Origin: Sphingomonas sp.
Lineage (GTDB): Bacteria; Pseudomonadota; Alphaproteobacteria; Sphingomonadales; Sphingomonadaceae
DNA: 64,000 nt
Assembly: GCF_030145815.1 (NCBI RefSeq)
Contig: NZ_JAIXHL010000003.1
Coordinates: 62,001-126,000, forward strand
Direction of reading: 5' to 3'
The notes under the pieces were generated by a model that made no database searches, was not told where the DNA came from, and worked only from the letters and a program-made list of their open reading frames with translations. The translations under genes and the position numbers were made by a program. Positions 16,422 to 24,710 of this stretch are shown here, piece by piece (the first letter of the stretch is position 1; every line of letters begins with the position of its first letter).

Positions 16422-18014
16422 TTAGTCCTTCTCGGCCGTTTCCAGCTCGCGGATCGCGTCGTCGATGCCCTTGAGTGCAGCGGCCTTCTGCTCGGCGCTG
16501 AGTTCGGTCTGCGCCTCGATCGAGCTGCGGGCCATCTTCAGGCCCATCATGGCGTGACGCTTGCCCATATCGGCGCTGGCGAGTGCGAAAACCTGAGCGC
16601 GGCGGGCGAGTGCCTCTGCACCCTTGGCCTTGGCTTCCGCAGCGTCGGCACGCATTTCGATGCGGTCGGCGCAGATCACGACCTTGCGCTTGTCGCCATC
16701 GCGGGTTTCGACCTTGACCGCATCGTCCTTCGATCCGCCGCACTTCATCGACTTGACGTCAACGTCGATGTCCATGTCTCCGGTCCAGACGAACTCCTTG
16801 CCGTCGCCCTTCATGCGGATGACGCGGGTCTCGGTCTTGACCTCCTTGCCGTCCTTGTCCTTGCGCTCGACCATGACGATACGATGGACGCGCTTCTCCG
16901 CAGAGCCCTCGGGAGCCTTGGGCGTGTCCGGTGCAGCCGGGGTTTCGGGAGCCTGGACGGCGGCGACGGCGGCGGGCGCAGCGGGTGCCTCAGGTGCGGC
17001 AGGCGGCGTCGGCGCGTCGGCCTGGGTCATCACAGCGCCTGCACCCGATGCGGTGAGCGCGAGGCCGGCGAGGGTCAGAGCCGCAGCGCCGGCAATTCCG
17101 GTGGTGACACGGGCACGCGACTTGGGATTGTGTTTCGAGAGCATTTTGAGCCTCCCTTTTAGTTCGTTGACGGTGTGTAGGTGGCAAGCTGCCGAGACCG
17201 CACCCCCATGCGCGGACTTGACGATGGCGCGGCCATAGGCATGGCGCAGCGCCGGTGCGCGGCCTGAGAGCACCAGGGCATCGCAGGCCAGTTCCTGGTC
17301 GGCGCGGAAGGCGCGGAACGCCCGCCATGCGACCGGGTTGAACCAATGGAGCGCGAGCACGACCAGCGCGATCCAGTTGGCGATCAGGTCACCGCGAAGG
17401 TGGTGCCCGAGTTCATGGGCGAGCGCGAGGTTGCGCTCGACCGGGTCGTAGCGATCCGCGAAATCCCGCGGAAACGCGACATATTTGCGCCAGATGCCAA
17501 AGGCGAGCGGGCCGGTTGCGGCATCGGTTTCGATGACATGGACCCGCCCGTCGGCGACGGTGCGGCGGACTTCGGCCTTGCGCATCAGATTGGCGCAGAA
17601 GCGGCTGTGCGAGACGATGTGCCACAGCAGGAAACCAATTGCGCCAGCCGCCCAGATGGTGCCGACGATCAACAACAGGCTGGGGCCGCTGACGGTGACG
17701 ACGCTAGCCTCACTGACCGTCGTGGTCGCGCTGGCTGCCATGTCAACCTGCGCCTGGATCAGCGCCTGATCGATGATCGTCTGGGTGCTGGCGGCGGTCG
17801 TGGGTGCCTCGGCAGCGTAGTTGAGCCCGCCTAGAAACTCGGTGAAGCTCCACGCCCCGGGCAAAGGCGGCATCAGCAGCCGCAGCACCGGCAACAGCCA
17901 CAGTGCATAGGCGATGTTGGGACCGAACTGTTCGCGCACGGGTTTGCGCAGCGCGAGGACCAGCAGCATCAGCAGCGTGGTGGCGATGCAGGTTTCGACC
18001 ATCCAGGCGATCAT
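16422..18014 (-). CDS. M56-family (BlaR1-like) membrane metallopeptidase with non-canonical sensor region
   Basis: 530 residues. Membrane spans near 2-20, 33-50 and 112-135, then the zinc peptidase motif H200-E-L-G-H204 with LRGD, then a fourth span near 303-330. In BlaR1 and MecR1 the part after the last span is a penicillin-binding sensor. Here it is instead a Pro/Ala-rich linker (about 335-375), a region rich in Lys/Asp/Val strands (about 378-455) and an Ala/Lys helical tail, with no SxxK transpeptidase motif. It should cleave the BlaI partner on a signal other than a beta-lactam bound to a PBP domain. It overlaps the blaI-like gene by 4 bases. Confidence 0.85.
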   Translation of the reverse strand: MIAWMVETCIATTLLMLLVLALRKPVREQFGPNIAYALWLLPVLRLLMPPLPGAWSFTEFLGGLNYAAEAPTTAASTQTIIDQALIQAQVDMAASATTTVSEASVVTVSGPSLLLIVGTIWAAGAIGFLLWHIVSHSRFCANLMRKAEVRRTVADGRVHVIETDAATGPLAFGIWRKYVAFPRDFADRYDPVERNLALAHELGHHLRGDLIANWIALVVLALHWFNPVAWRAFRAFRADQELACDALVLSGRAPALRHAYGRAIVKSAHGGAVSAACHLHTVNELKGRLKMLSKHNPKSRARVTTGIAGAAALTLAGLALTASGAGAVMTQADAPTPPAAPEAPAAPAAVAAVQAPETPAAPDTPKAPEGSAEKRVHRIVMVERKDKDGKEVKTETRVIRMKGDGKEFVWTGDMDIDVDVKSMKCGGSKDDAVKVETRDGDKRKVVICADRIEMRADAAEAKAKGAEALARRAQVFALASADMGKRHAMMGLKMARSSIEAQTELSAEQKAAALKGIDDAIRELETAEKD

Positions 18015-18379
18015 TGCTTGAGCTCCTTCAGCAGGGCTTCGATCTCGGCGATATCCTGATCGGTCAGCGCATCGCGTTCGGCGAGATGCGCGACCAGCGG
18101 GGTCAGCTTGCCCCCGAACAGCCGGTCGATCAGGCGGCGCGACTCACCTTCGACATAGTCGCCGCGCTCGACCAGCGGGCGATACTGATAGCGGCGGCCA
18201 TCTTCGTCTGCGGCGATGACGTTCTTGGCAAGCAGACGGCCGAGCAAGGTCTTGACCGTATTGGCGCTCCAGCCGCGCGCCGGGGCCACGCGCTCGACCA
18301 CATCCTGGGCGGCGAGTGGGGATTCGTCCCACAGCACCTCCATCACCGCATGCTCGGCTTCGCTGATTCGCTCGGTCAT
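18011..18379 (-). CDS. BlaI/MecI/CopY-family transcriptional repressor
   Basis: 122 residues. A winged-helix N-terminal domain (ISEAEHAVMEVLWDE ... NTVKTLLGRLLAKNVI) is followed by the dimerisation helices (about 80-120). Repressors of this family bind dyads near TACA-TGTA and are cut by an M56 partner, here the next gene downstream, whose start overlaps this stop. Two matching operators lie just upstream (18393-18408 and 18414-18429), so autoregulation is likely. The product is a regulator, but its regulon beyond this operon is not visible in the window. Confidence 0.93.
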   Translation of the reverse strand: MTERISEAEHAVMEVLWDESPLAAQDVVERVAPARGWSANTVKTLLGRLLAKNVIAADEDGRRYQYRPLVERGDYVEGESRRLIDRLFGGKLTPLVAHLAERDALTDQDIAEIEALLKELKQ

Positions 18380-18390
18380 GGCATCCCTCT

Positions 18391-18431
18391 TTGACTACGG
18401 GTGTAATCGCTTCGATCACATCTGTAGTCAA
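18391..18431. promoter_or_regulatory. Tandem BlaI-type operators
   Basis: Two 16 bp imperfect palindromes, GACTACGGGTGTAATC (18393-18408) and GATCACATCTGTAGTC (18414-18429), lie 5 bases apart, 12 bases upstream of the blaI-like start. Together they form a 41 bp dyad (18391-18431). They fit the BlaI-family pattern of TAC/GTA half sites. Confidence 0.75.
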
Positions 18432-18563
18432 TGGGCTGAACGCGCGATGAATGATGTTCAGGGTTCGTCAGGCGGGCGAGAGTGTCGGAAAAACTGACAG
18501 CTTTGCGCCGCGGCAGATTTCGTTAACCAGCGTCGTGCGCAGAAATGCGCGGTTCCCGCGATC

Positions 18564-18579
18564 TGGCACGCGCGGTGCA
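18564..18579 (+). promoter_or_regulatory. Possible sigma-54 (-24/-12) promoter
   Basis: TGGCACGCGCGGTGCA has GG and GC dinucleotides exactly 10 bases apart, as in the sigma-54 consensus TGGCAC-N5-TTGCA, with one weaker position in the -12 part. No enhancer site was identified. Transcription would begin near 18590 and meet a hairpin at 18623-18650. Confidence 0.35.
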
Positions 18580-18589
18580 ACATTTCGGG

Positions 18590-18655
18590 CACTTGTGTTC
18601 ACCGCCAGGTGCGACGCTTCAGGGGCGGGTGGCTTTCGGGCCATCCGCCCTTTCC
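18590..18655 (+). ncRNA. Candidate short RNA in a gene-free 367 bp gap
   Basis: The gap between the blaI-like gene and grxD (18380-18746) has no credible gene. It does hold an orphan plus-strand terminator: an 11 bp stem with one G-U pair (18623-18633 with 18640-18650) followed by TTT. No plus-strand gene ends near it. With the possible sigma-54 promoter at 18564, a transcript of roughly 65 bases is predicted. This is inference from signals alone. Confidence 0.25.
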
Positions 18656-18702
18656 CGTTGTAGCGATGTTGAGTGCATAGGCCGGCGGTGCGCGCCGACG
18701 CA

Positions 18703-18726
18703 GCGGGCCGCACGCTGGCGGCCCGC
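18703..18726 (-). terminator. Hairpin after grxD
   Basis: GCGGGCCGC (18703-18711) pairs with GCGGCCCGC (18718-18726), 20 bases beyond the glutaredoxin stop. No T-run follows on the minus strand, so it may be an attenuating hairpin and not a full terminator. Confidence 0.4.
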
Positions 18727-18746
18727 GCAGTCAGGACCGGCGCGGA

Positions 18747-19076
18747 TCAGGCCGCCGCGACGCCCTTGTCTTCAAGCAGCTGGGCAAGCTCGCCGCTCTC
18801 ATACATTTCCATCATGATGTCGGAGCCGCCGACAAATTCGCCCTTCACATAGAGCTGCGGGATGGTCGGCCAGTCGGAAAAGGCCTTGATGCCCTGGCGC
18901 ACCTCCTGATCCTGCAGCACGTCGACGCTTTCGAATTCGACGCCGAGATGGGTGAGGATCGATACGGCGCGGTTGGAGAAGCCGCACTGCGGGAACAGCG
19001 GGGTTCCCTTCATGAACAACAGCACGTCGTTCGAATCGACGAGGGTCTGGATGCGGGCGTTGGTATCGTCGGTCAT
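18747..19076 (-). CDS. grxD: Monothiol glutaredoxin, Grx4 family
   Basis: 109 residues from ATG 19076; GGGAG lies nine bases upstream, whereas ATG 19082 would be only three bases from it. The active-site motif CGFS (in FPQCGFSNRAV) defines the monothiol class, and WPTIPQLYVKGEFVGGSDI is the glutathione-binding part. These proteins bind a 2Fe-2S cluster with glutathione, often with a BolA partner, and serve in Fe-S trafficking or iron sensing. The BolA gene directly precedes it; BolA's stop codon overlaps ATG 19082. Confidence 0.95.
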   Translation of the reverse strand: MTDDTNARIQTLVDSNDVLLFMKGTPLFPQCGFSNRAVSILTHLGVEFESVDVLQDQEVRQGIKAFSDWPTIPQLYVKGEFVGGSDIMMEMYESGELAQLLEDKGVAAA

Positions 19077-19078
19077 CG

Positions 19079-19321
19079 TCATTCACTCCCAGCCGGCACG
19101 GCGGTGGTCAGCTGTAGCGCGTGCAGCACGCCGCCCATCCGACCGCCCAGTGCGGCATATACGGCCTGGTGCTGCCGCACGCGCGGCATGCCCCGGAAAC
19201 TCTCACTGGTGACGCGCGCGGCATAATGATCGCCGTCCCCGGCAAGGTCGGTGATCTCCACCGCTGCATCGGGGATGCCGGCGCGGATCAGCGCCTCGAT
19301 CTCGCTTGCCGCCATGGGCAT
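19079..19321 (-). CDS. BolA-family protein
   Basis: 80 residues (ATG 19315 is an alternative start). The BolA fold is recognisable from EITDLAGDGDHYAARVTSESFRG and RVRQHQAVYAALGGRMGG; it has the conserved His region at the C-terminal side that contacts a shared Fe-S cluster. Its partner should be the monothiol glutaredoxin encoded immediately downstream. Two bases separate it from the zeta inhibitor gene upstream, so all three form one operon. Confidence 0.93.
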   Translation of the reverse strand: MPMAASEIEALIRAGIPDAAVEITDLAGDGDHYAARVTSESFRGMPRVRQHQAVYAALGGRMGGVLHALQLTTAVPAGSE

Positions 19322-19323
19322 GA

Positions 19324-19647
19324 TTACTGCGCCTCAATCAGCTGGCGGCGGGCCTCGACCGTCATCGCCTCGACCGCCGCGCGCACGGCAGCATCATCGA
19401 TTTCCACCCCGGCAGCGGTCAGGTCGCCGAGCAGCTTGCGGATGACGTCCTCATCGCCCGATTCCTCGAAATCGGCCTGAACGACGGCCTTAGCATAGGC
19501 GTCGGTCTCTTCCGGGGTCAGCGCCATCTTTTCCGCCGCCCACTGGCCGAGCAGCCGGTTGCGACGCGCGGTCACGCGAAACGCCATTTCCTCGTCACGG
19601 ACATATTTGGCTTCGAACGCGCGCTCGCGATCGTCGAAGGTGGTCAT
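19324..19647 (-). CDS. F1-ATPase inhibitor, zeta subunit (DUF1476)
   Basis: 107 residues from ATG 19647, which has AGGGG at the right distance. The sequence TTFDDRERAFEAKYVRDEEM followed by FRVTARRNRLLGQWAA is characteristic of the alphaproteobacterial zeta subunit, shown in Paracoccus denitrificans to block ATP hydrolysis by the F1FO enzyme through its N-terminal region. The C-terminal part is a four-helix bundle. It is the first gene of the zeta-bolA-grxD operon. Confidence 0.92.
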   Translation of the reverse strand: MTTFDDRERAFEAKYVRDEEMAFRVTARRNRLLGQWAAEKMALTPEETDAYAKAVVQADFEESGDEDVIRKLLGDLTAAGVEIDDAAVRAAVEAMTVEARRQLIEAQ

Positions 19648-19783
19648 TCGGCTTACCCCTAAAAGTGTTTCGCCATGGAAATAGGGGCGGCCCGCGCGCA
19701 TGGCAACGGGCGGAGGATGCCGTATCGACATTGCCCGCGATCAACCGGGGCGGTAGGCGGCGGGGCAGGGTTCAGGAGTTGTC

Positions 19784-20629
19784 ATGTCCGTTTTCCAGCT
19801 CGATGGGTTCGATCTCGACGCGTTCGTCGCCGCCACCTTGGCGGAGGATGTCGGGTCGGGCGATGTCACTGCACAGGCGGTCATCCCGCCCGATGCCGTG
19901 TTCGACGGGGTGATGGACAGCCGTGATGCGGTGGTCGTGGCGGGGCTGCCGATTGCGGCTGCTTTTTTCCGGGCGCTCGATCCGGCGGTAGAGATCGAGA
20001 TTTTGGCGGCGGAGGGCGAAGCCGTTGCGGCGGGTAGCGATCTGATGCGACTGCGCGGCAATGCACGCGCGCTGCTCACCGCCGAACGCTCGGCGCTCAA
20101 CACCGTCCAGCACCTTTCGGGGATCGCCACGATGACGCGCGCCTATGTCGACGCAATGACGGGGAGCGGGGCGATTTTGCTCGACACGCGCAAGACCATC
20201 CCCGGTCTGCGTCGGCTGGAGAAATATGCGACGCGGATGGGTGGGGCGCAGAACCATCGCATGGGGCTGTGGGATGCGGCAATGATCAAGGACAATCACG
20301 TTGCGGTCGCCGGGTCGGTCGAGGAAGCGGTGGCGCGCGCGGTGCGGGCGGGCATCGGCGCGATCATCGTCGAGGTCGACCGGATCGACCAGATCGAGCC
20401 GGCGCTGGCGGCGGGGGCGACGCATCTGTTGCTCGACAATATGGGACCGGACTTGCTGCGTGAAGCGGTGGGGCTGGTCGCCGGGCGGGTGCCCACCGAA
20501 GCTTCCGGCGGGGTGCGGCTCGACACGATCGCGGCGATCGCCGCGACGGGCGTAACCTATGTCAGCGTCGGGCGGCTGACCCAATCGGCTCCGGCGGCGG
20601 ATATCGGGCTGGACTTCGCACCGGCCTGA
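19784..20629 (+). CDS. nadC: Nicotinate-nucleotide pyrophosphorylase (carboxylating)
   Basis: 281 residues, the usual NadC length. Conserved blocks: AERSALNTVQHLSGIAT, LDTRKTIPGLRRLEKYA, GGAQNHRMGLWDAAMIKDNH (phosphate and quinolinate contacts) and LLLDNMGPD. It converts quinolinate and PRPP to nicotinate mononucleotide, the step after NadA. The start ATG follows AGGAG (GTTCAGGAGTTGTC). It is transcribed divergently from the zeta-bolA-grxD operon. Confidence 0.96.
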   Translation: MSVFQLDGFDLDAFVAATLAEDVGSGDVTAQAVIPPDAVFDGVMDSRDAVVVAGLPIAAAFFRALDPAVEIEILAAEGEAVAAGSDLMRLRGNARALLTAERSALNTVQHLSGIATMTRAYVDAMTGSGAILLDTRKTIPGLRRLEKYATRMGGAQNHRMGLWDAAMIKDNHVAVAGSVEEAVARAVRAGIGAIIVEVDRIDQIEPALAAGATHLLLDNMGPDLLREAVGLVAGRVPTEASGGVRLDTIAAIAATGVTYVSVGRLTQSAPAADIGLDFAPA

Positions 20630-20664
20630 CGCCTAGCGTTTCGGCAATTCACGAGGGGAAATTC

Positions 20665-21111
20665 ATGCGACCGCAATCGATCATCCGGTTTGAGCAGGCT
20701 TATCTGGCGTCGATCGTCGTGTGGGGCGTGAACACCGCACTCGGCTGGAGCACGGCCCTTGCAGAAGTAAATCGAAACTTTGCTGCGCTGCCGCCCGTCC
20801 GCCACCTTGGCGAGCCTTTGTTGATCGGCGTCACTCTGTTCACCCTCTGCCTGTGGCTCATGCTTTGGTATTTTACGGCACGCACGCGTAGCGAAGTTGC
20901 GAAATGGGTCGTCGTCGTGTTCTTCGGACTGTCGGCGGTGGGCCTGCCATTCTCGCTGGCCGGGTTCGAAAAGACCGGAATCCTACCGGCGGTGCTGAAC
21001 GTGGTGACCTTTATCTTGAACGGATTAGCGGTGTGGATGCTGTTCCGTCCCGATGCATCGGCATGGTTCCGCGCCAGCGACGGGAGCGCGCCGCCGCCCC
21101 CGCTCGCCTGA
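20665..21111 (+). CDS. Small four-helix membrane protein, unknown function
   Basis: 148 residues with four hydrophobic segments (about 15-30, 50-72, 80-100 and 108-126) and a Pro-rich C-terminal tail. The ATG follows GAGGGG. No family recognised. It lies 35 bases after nadC on the same strand and may be read through from it. Confidence 0.7.
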   Translation: MRPQSIIRFEQAYLASIVVWGVNTALGWSTALAEVNRNFAALPPVRHLGEPLLIGVTLFTLCLWLMLWYFTARTRSEVAKWVVVVFFGLSAVGLPFSLAGFEKTGILPAVLNVVTFILNGLAVWMLFRPDASAWFRASDGSAPPPPLA

Positions 21112-21116
21112 TCGGA

Positions 21117-21533
21117 TTAGCTATCGATCGTGGCGGTTGCCGGGTGATGCTTGTCGAGGTGCCGCTTGATGATGCGCAGGTTGCGTGAGTTCGAGCGGTA
21201 GAAAAAGTCGGCGATGTCGCCCACTCCCGGGATTAGTCCCAGAAGCCAGTCGAAGCCCACATTGCCGACCATCCGCAGCATCGCGCCGCGCGACATACCG
21301 ATATTGCGCGCTTCCCATACCATATAGAGCCCCATGCCGGCGGCAATGATGTCGCCGCCGACCGGGATCAGACCGATGAGTGCGTCGAGACCGACGGTCT
21401 GGCGGGTGCCGGGAATGGTGAAGCCGCGTTCGAGCAGCTTTTCCAGCGCGGTGACCCGCTGGCGCACCGAATGCGGGTCGCGGCCGACCGGGAAGGCGCC
21501 GGGAGTGCGTTGCATGCGGGTCGCCTTGGCCAT
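21117..21533 (-). CDS. DUF4112 domain-containing protein
   Basis: 138 residues. The domain carries the repeated pattern IGLIPVGGDIIAAGMGLYM and LGLIPGVGDIADFFYR, two glycine-rich hydrophobic hairpins that probably insert in the membrane, separated by VGNVGFDW. The function of DUF4112 is unknown. The gene lies 12 bases downstream of the peptide-binding lipoprotein gene, so the two are likely co-transcribed. Confidence 0.85.
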   Translation of the reverse strand: MAKATRMQRTPGAFPVGRDPHSVRQRVTALEKLLERGFTIPGTRQTVGLDALIGLIPVGGDIIAAGMGLYMVWEARNIGMSRGAMLRMVGNVGFDWLLGLIPGVGDIADFFYRSNSRNLRIIKRHLDKHHPATATIDS

Positions 21534-21545
21534 GTCGGTCCTCCC

Positions 21546-23003
21546 TTATGGTTCGCGCAGATGGGTCAGTGGATGCCAGGCGCGGGGGTTTGTCTGGAAC
21601 GCCCTGAGCCTGAGTGCCGCCACCGACCAGCGCAACGGTTGTGCGATCGGGATATAGCGCTGTGCAGCGGTGAGCGCGAGGTCCGCTTCGGCAATGCGTC
21701 GCGCACGATCGGCCAGGGTCGGCGCATCGCGGGCGGCGTCGATGATGGCGGCGAGTTCATCCGGGCAGCTGCGGCAGGCGGTGACGAGATACCAGCGGGC
21801 GCTGTCATAAGGCGCCACTGCGTCGATCAGGCGCAGATCGGCATCCTCGCCCTCGGCCACCCAGGCGGGTTGCAGTCCGATCGCGCGGAGATCGCGCAGG
21901 AGGCTATACCAGATCAGCTTGCTGCCAAGACTGCGCGGCATTGCGATGCGGATGACCGGCGATGCGTCGGGATTGGCGGCGCGCCAGGCCGCCACCTGAT
22001 TGCGCGCCAAGATCCGCCGCGCGTCCAGCGGCTGTGCGAGCCAAGCGGGCGCTGCGGGCGCTGCTGCCGAATCGAGCTGCGCGGGCAGCAGGGTTTCGAC
22101 CGGAGCCCATTCCGGGCGGAAGCGCGCGGTGAGCGCCGCGCGGTCGATCGCCATTGCCAGCGCCGCGCGATTGGCCGGATCGGCGGTGAAGCCTTCGTCC
22201 GAGACGATCGCCAGTCCGAACAGGCCGACGGCCGGGTCGATGCGCAGGTTGGCGGGTGCGACCCCCGCATGATCCAGCAGCGGCCAGTCGCGGAACGTGC
22301 CACCCAGGATCAGGTCGGATTCGCGCGCCGCGAAGCGCGCCAGCGCGACGGCCGCGCGTTCGCCGATCAGGCGGACATTCTCGGCGGCTTCCGGCGCTGC
22401 GGCATTTTCCACGACCGCATAGGGATCAGGCACGGGGCGGAGCAGTGGTGTGCCGCCGCCTTGCGCATCGGCACGCAGCGGCCCGGTGCCGGCGAGGCGG
22501 GGGCGGCGCAGAATGGCGAACTCGGGCTGCGCAAACAGCTTGAGCAGGTCGGGGCGGGGATGCTTCAGCCGCACCTCGATCACCTGTGGGGTCATCTCGA
22601 CGATTTCGTCGATCACCGCGACGAATGGTGCATAGGATGAGCGCGTGGTGGTCGCGATCGCTCCGCGCAGGCTCGCGACGACCTGCGCCGCGGTCACCTT
22701 GCCGCCGTCGGGCCATTCGGCGTTGCGGATGCGAAAGATGTAGCTGCGGCCCTCATCGCTGACGATCCAGCGCTCCGCCACGCCCGGCTCGATCCCGCCA
22801 TTGGCGTCGAACCGGACAAGCCCCTGTGCGGTCGCGGCGAGCAGCACGCTGTCGGGGAAGCCGAGCGGGCCGCGTGTGGGATCGCGGAGTGTCGCGGGGT
22901 CGCCGATCGCGCTCACCACCACCGGGACGTCGTCGGGCCGCCGCTCACACCCGCCCGCGAACAGCGCGAGCGCGAGGGCGAGGGGCAGGGCGGGGAAGCG
23001 CAT
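21546..23003 (-). CDS. Periplasmic solute-binding lipoprotein, SBP_bac_5 (oligopeptide-binding) family
   Basis: 485 residues. The lipoprotein signal ends LALFAGGC (Cys19). The family signature is visible in GIEPGVAERWIVSDEGRSYI and IRNAEWPDGGKVTAAQVVAS. These proteins deliver peptides, nickel or sugars to ABC importers. No permease or ATPase gene lies next to it, so it is either an orphan, serves a transporter elsewhere, or has another periplasmic role. It is followed by the DUF4112 gene. Confidence 0.85.
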   Translation of the reverse strand: MRFPALPLALALALFAGGCERRPDDVPVVVSAIGDPATLRDPTRGPLGFPDSVLLAATAQGLVRFDANGGIEPGVAERWIVSDEGRSYIFRIRNAEWPDGGKVTAAQVVASLRGAIATTTRSSYAPFVAVIDEIVEMTPQVIEVRLKHPRPDLLKLFAQPEFAILRRPRLAGTGPLRADAQGGGTPLLRPVPDPYAVVENAAAPEAAENVRLIGERAAVALARFAARESDLILGGTFRDWPLLDHAGVAPANLRIDPAVGLFGLAIVSDEGFTADPANRAALAMAIDRAALTARFRPEWAPVETLLPAQLDSAAAPAAPAWLAQPLDARRILARNQVAAWRAANPDASPVIRIAMPRSLGSKLIWYSLLRDLRAIGLQPAWVAEGEDADLRLIDAVAPYDSARWYLVTACRSCPDELAAIIDAARDAPTLADRARRIAEADLALTAAQRYIPIAQPLRWSVAALRLRAFQTNPRAWHPLTHLREP

Positions 23004-23021
23004 GCCCTAGCTTTATGGAGG

Positions 23022-23048
23022 CGGGGCGGGGAAGCCAACCCCGCCCCG
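23022..23048 (-). terminator. Hairpin after ilvC
   Basis: A 10 bp G+C stem (23022-23031 with 23039-23048) lies 8 bases beyond the ilvC stop. No T-run follows. It probably separates the ilv operon from the next gene. Confidence 0.45.
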
Positions 23049-23056
23049 GCGTTCGG

Positions 23057-24182
<1,126 letters not shown>

Positions 24183-24190
24183 GGATTGAT

Positions 24191-24706
24191 TCAGGCCGCC
24201 TCACGTCCCCGTGCGATGGCGACGATGCCGGTGCGGGCGACTTCGATCAGGCCGACTTCGCCCATCAATTCGATGAACTTGTCGATCTTTTCGGTGGTCC
24301 CGGTCACTTCGAACACGAAGCTGGAGATGGTCGCATCGACCACACGGGCGCGATAGACTTCGGACAGGCGCAGCGCCTCGATCCGGTGGTCGCCGGTGCC
24401 CGCGACCTTGACCAGCGCCAGTTCGCGCTCGACATGATCGCCCTCGGCAGTGAGATCGTGGACCTTGTGCACAGGCACGAGGCGGTCGAGCTGCGACACG
24501 ATCTGCTCCAGCACGTGCGGGCTCGCGCTTGTGACGATGGTGATGCGGCTGACCGACTTGTCGTCGGTGATCTCGCTCACCGTCAGGCTCTCGATGTTGT
24601 AGCCGCGCGCGGTGAACAGACCGGCGATCCGGGCGAGGATGCCCGGTTCGTTGTCGACGATGATGGCGAGCGTGTGCCGCTCGGCCTTCTCTTCCTTGAT
24701 GTGCAT
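24191..24706 (-). CDS. ilvN: Acetolactate synthase, small (regulatory) subunit
   Basis: 171 residues. The ACT domain has HTLAIIVDNEPGILARIAGLF and GYNIESLTVS, which form the valine-binding site, and a C-terminal domain follows. It binds IlvB, raises its activity and confers feedback inhibition by valine. It starts 4 bases after the ilvB stop and is surely co-translated with it. Confidence 0.96.
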   Translation of the reverse strand: MHIKEEKAERHTLAIIVDNEPGILARIAGLFTARGYNIESLTVSEITDDKSVSRITIVTSASPHVLEQIVSQLDRLVPVHKVHDLTAEGDHVERELALVKVAGTGDHRIEALRLSEVYRARVVDATISSFVFEVTGTTEKIDKFIELMGEVGLIEVARTGIVAIARGREAA

Positions 24707-24710
24707 GAGC

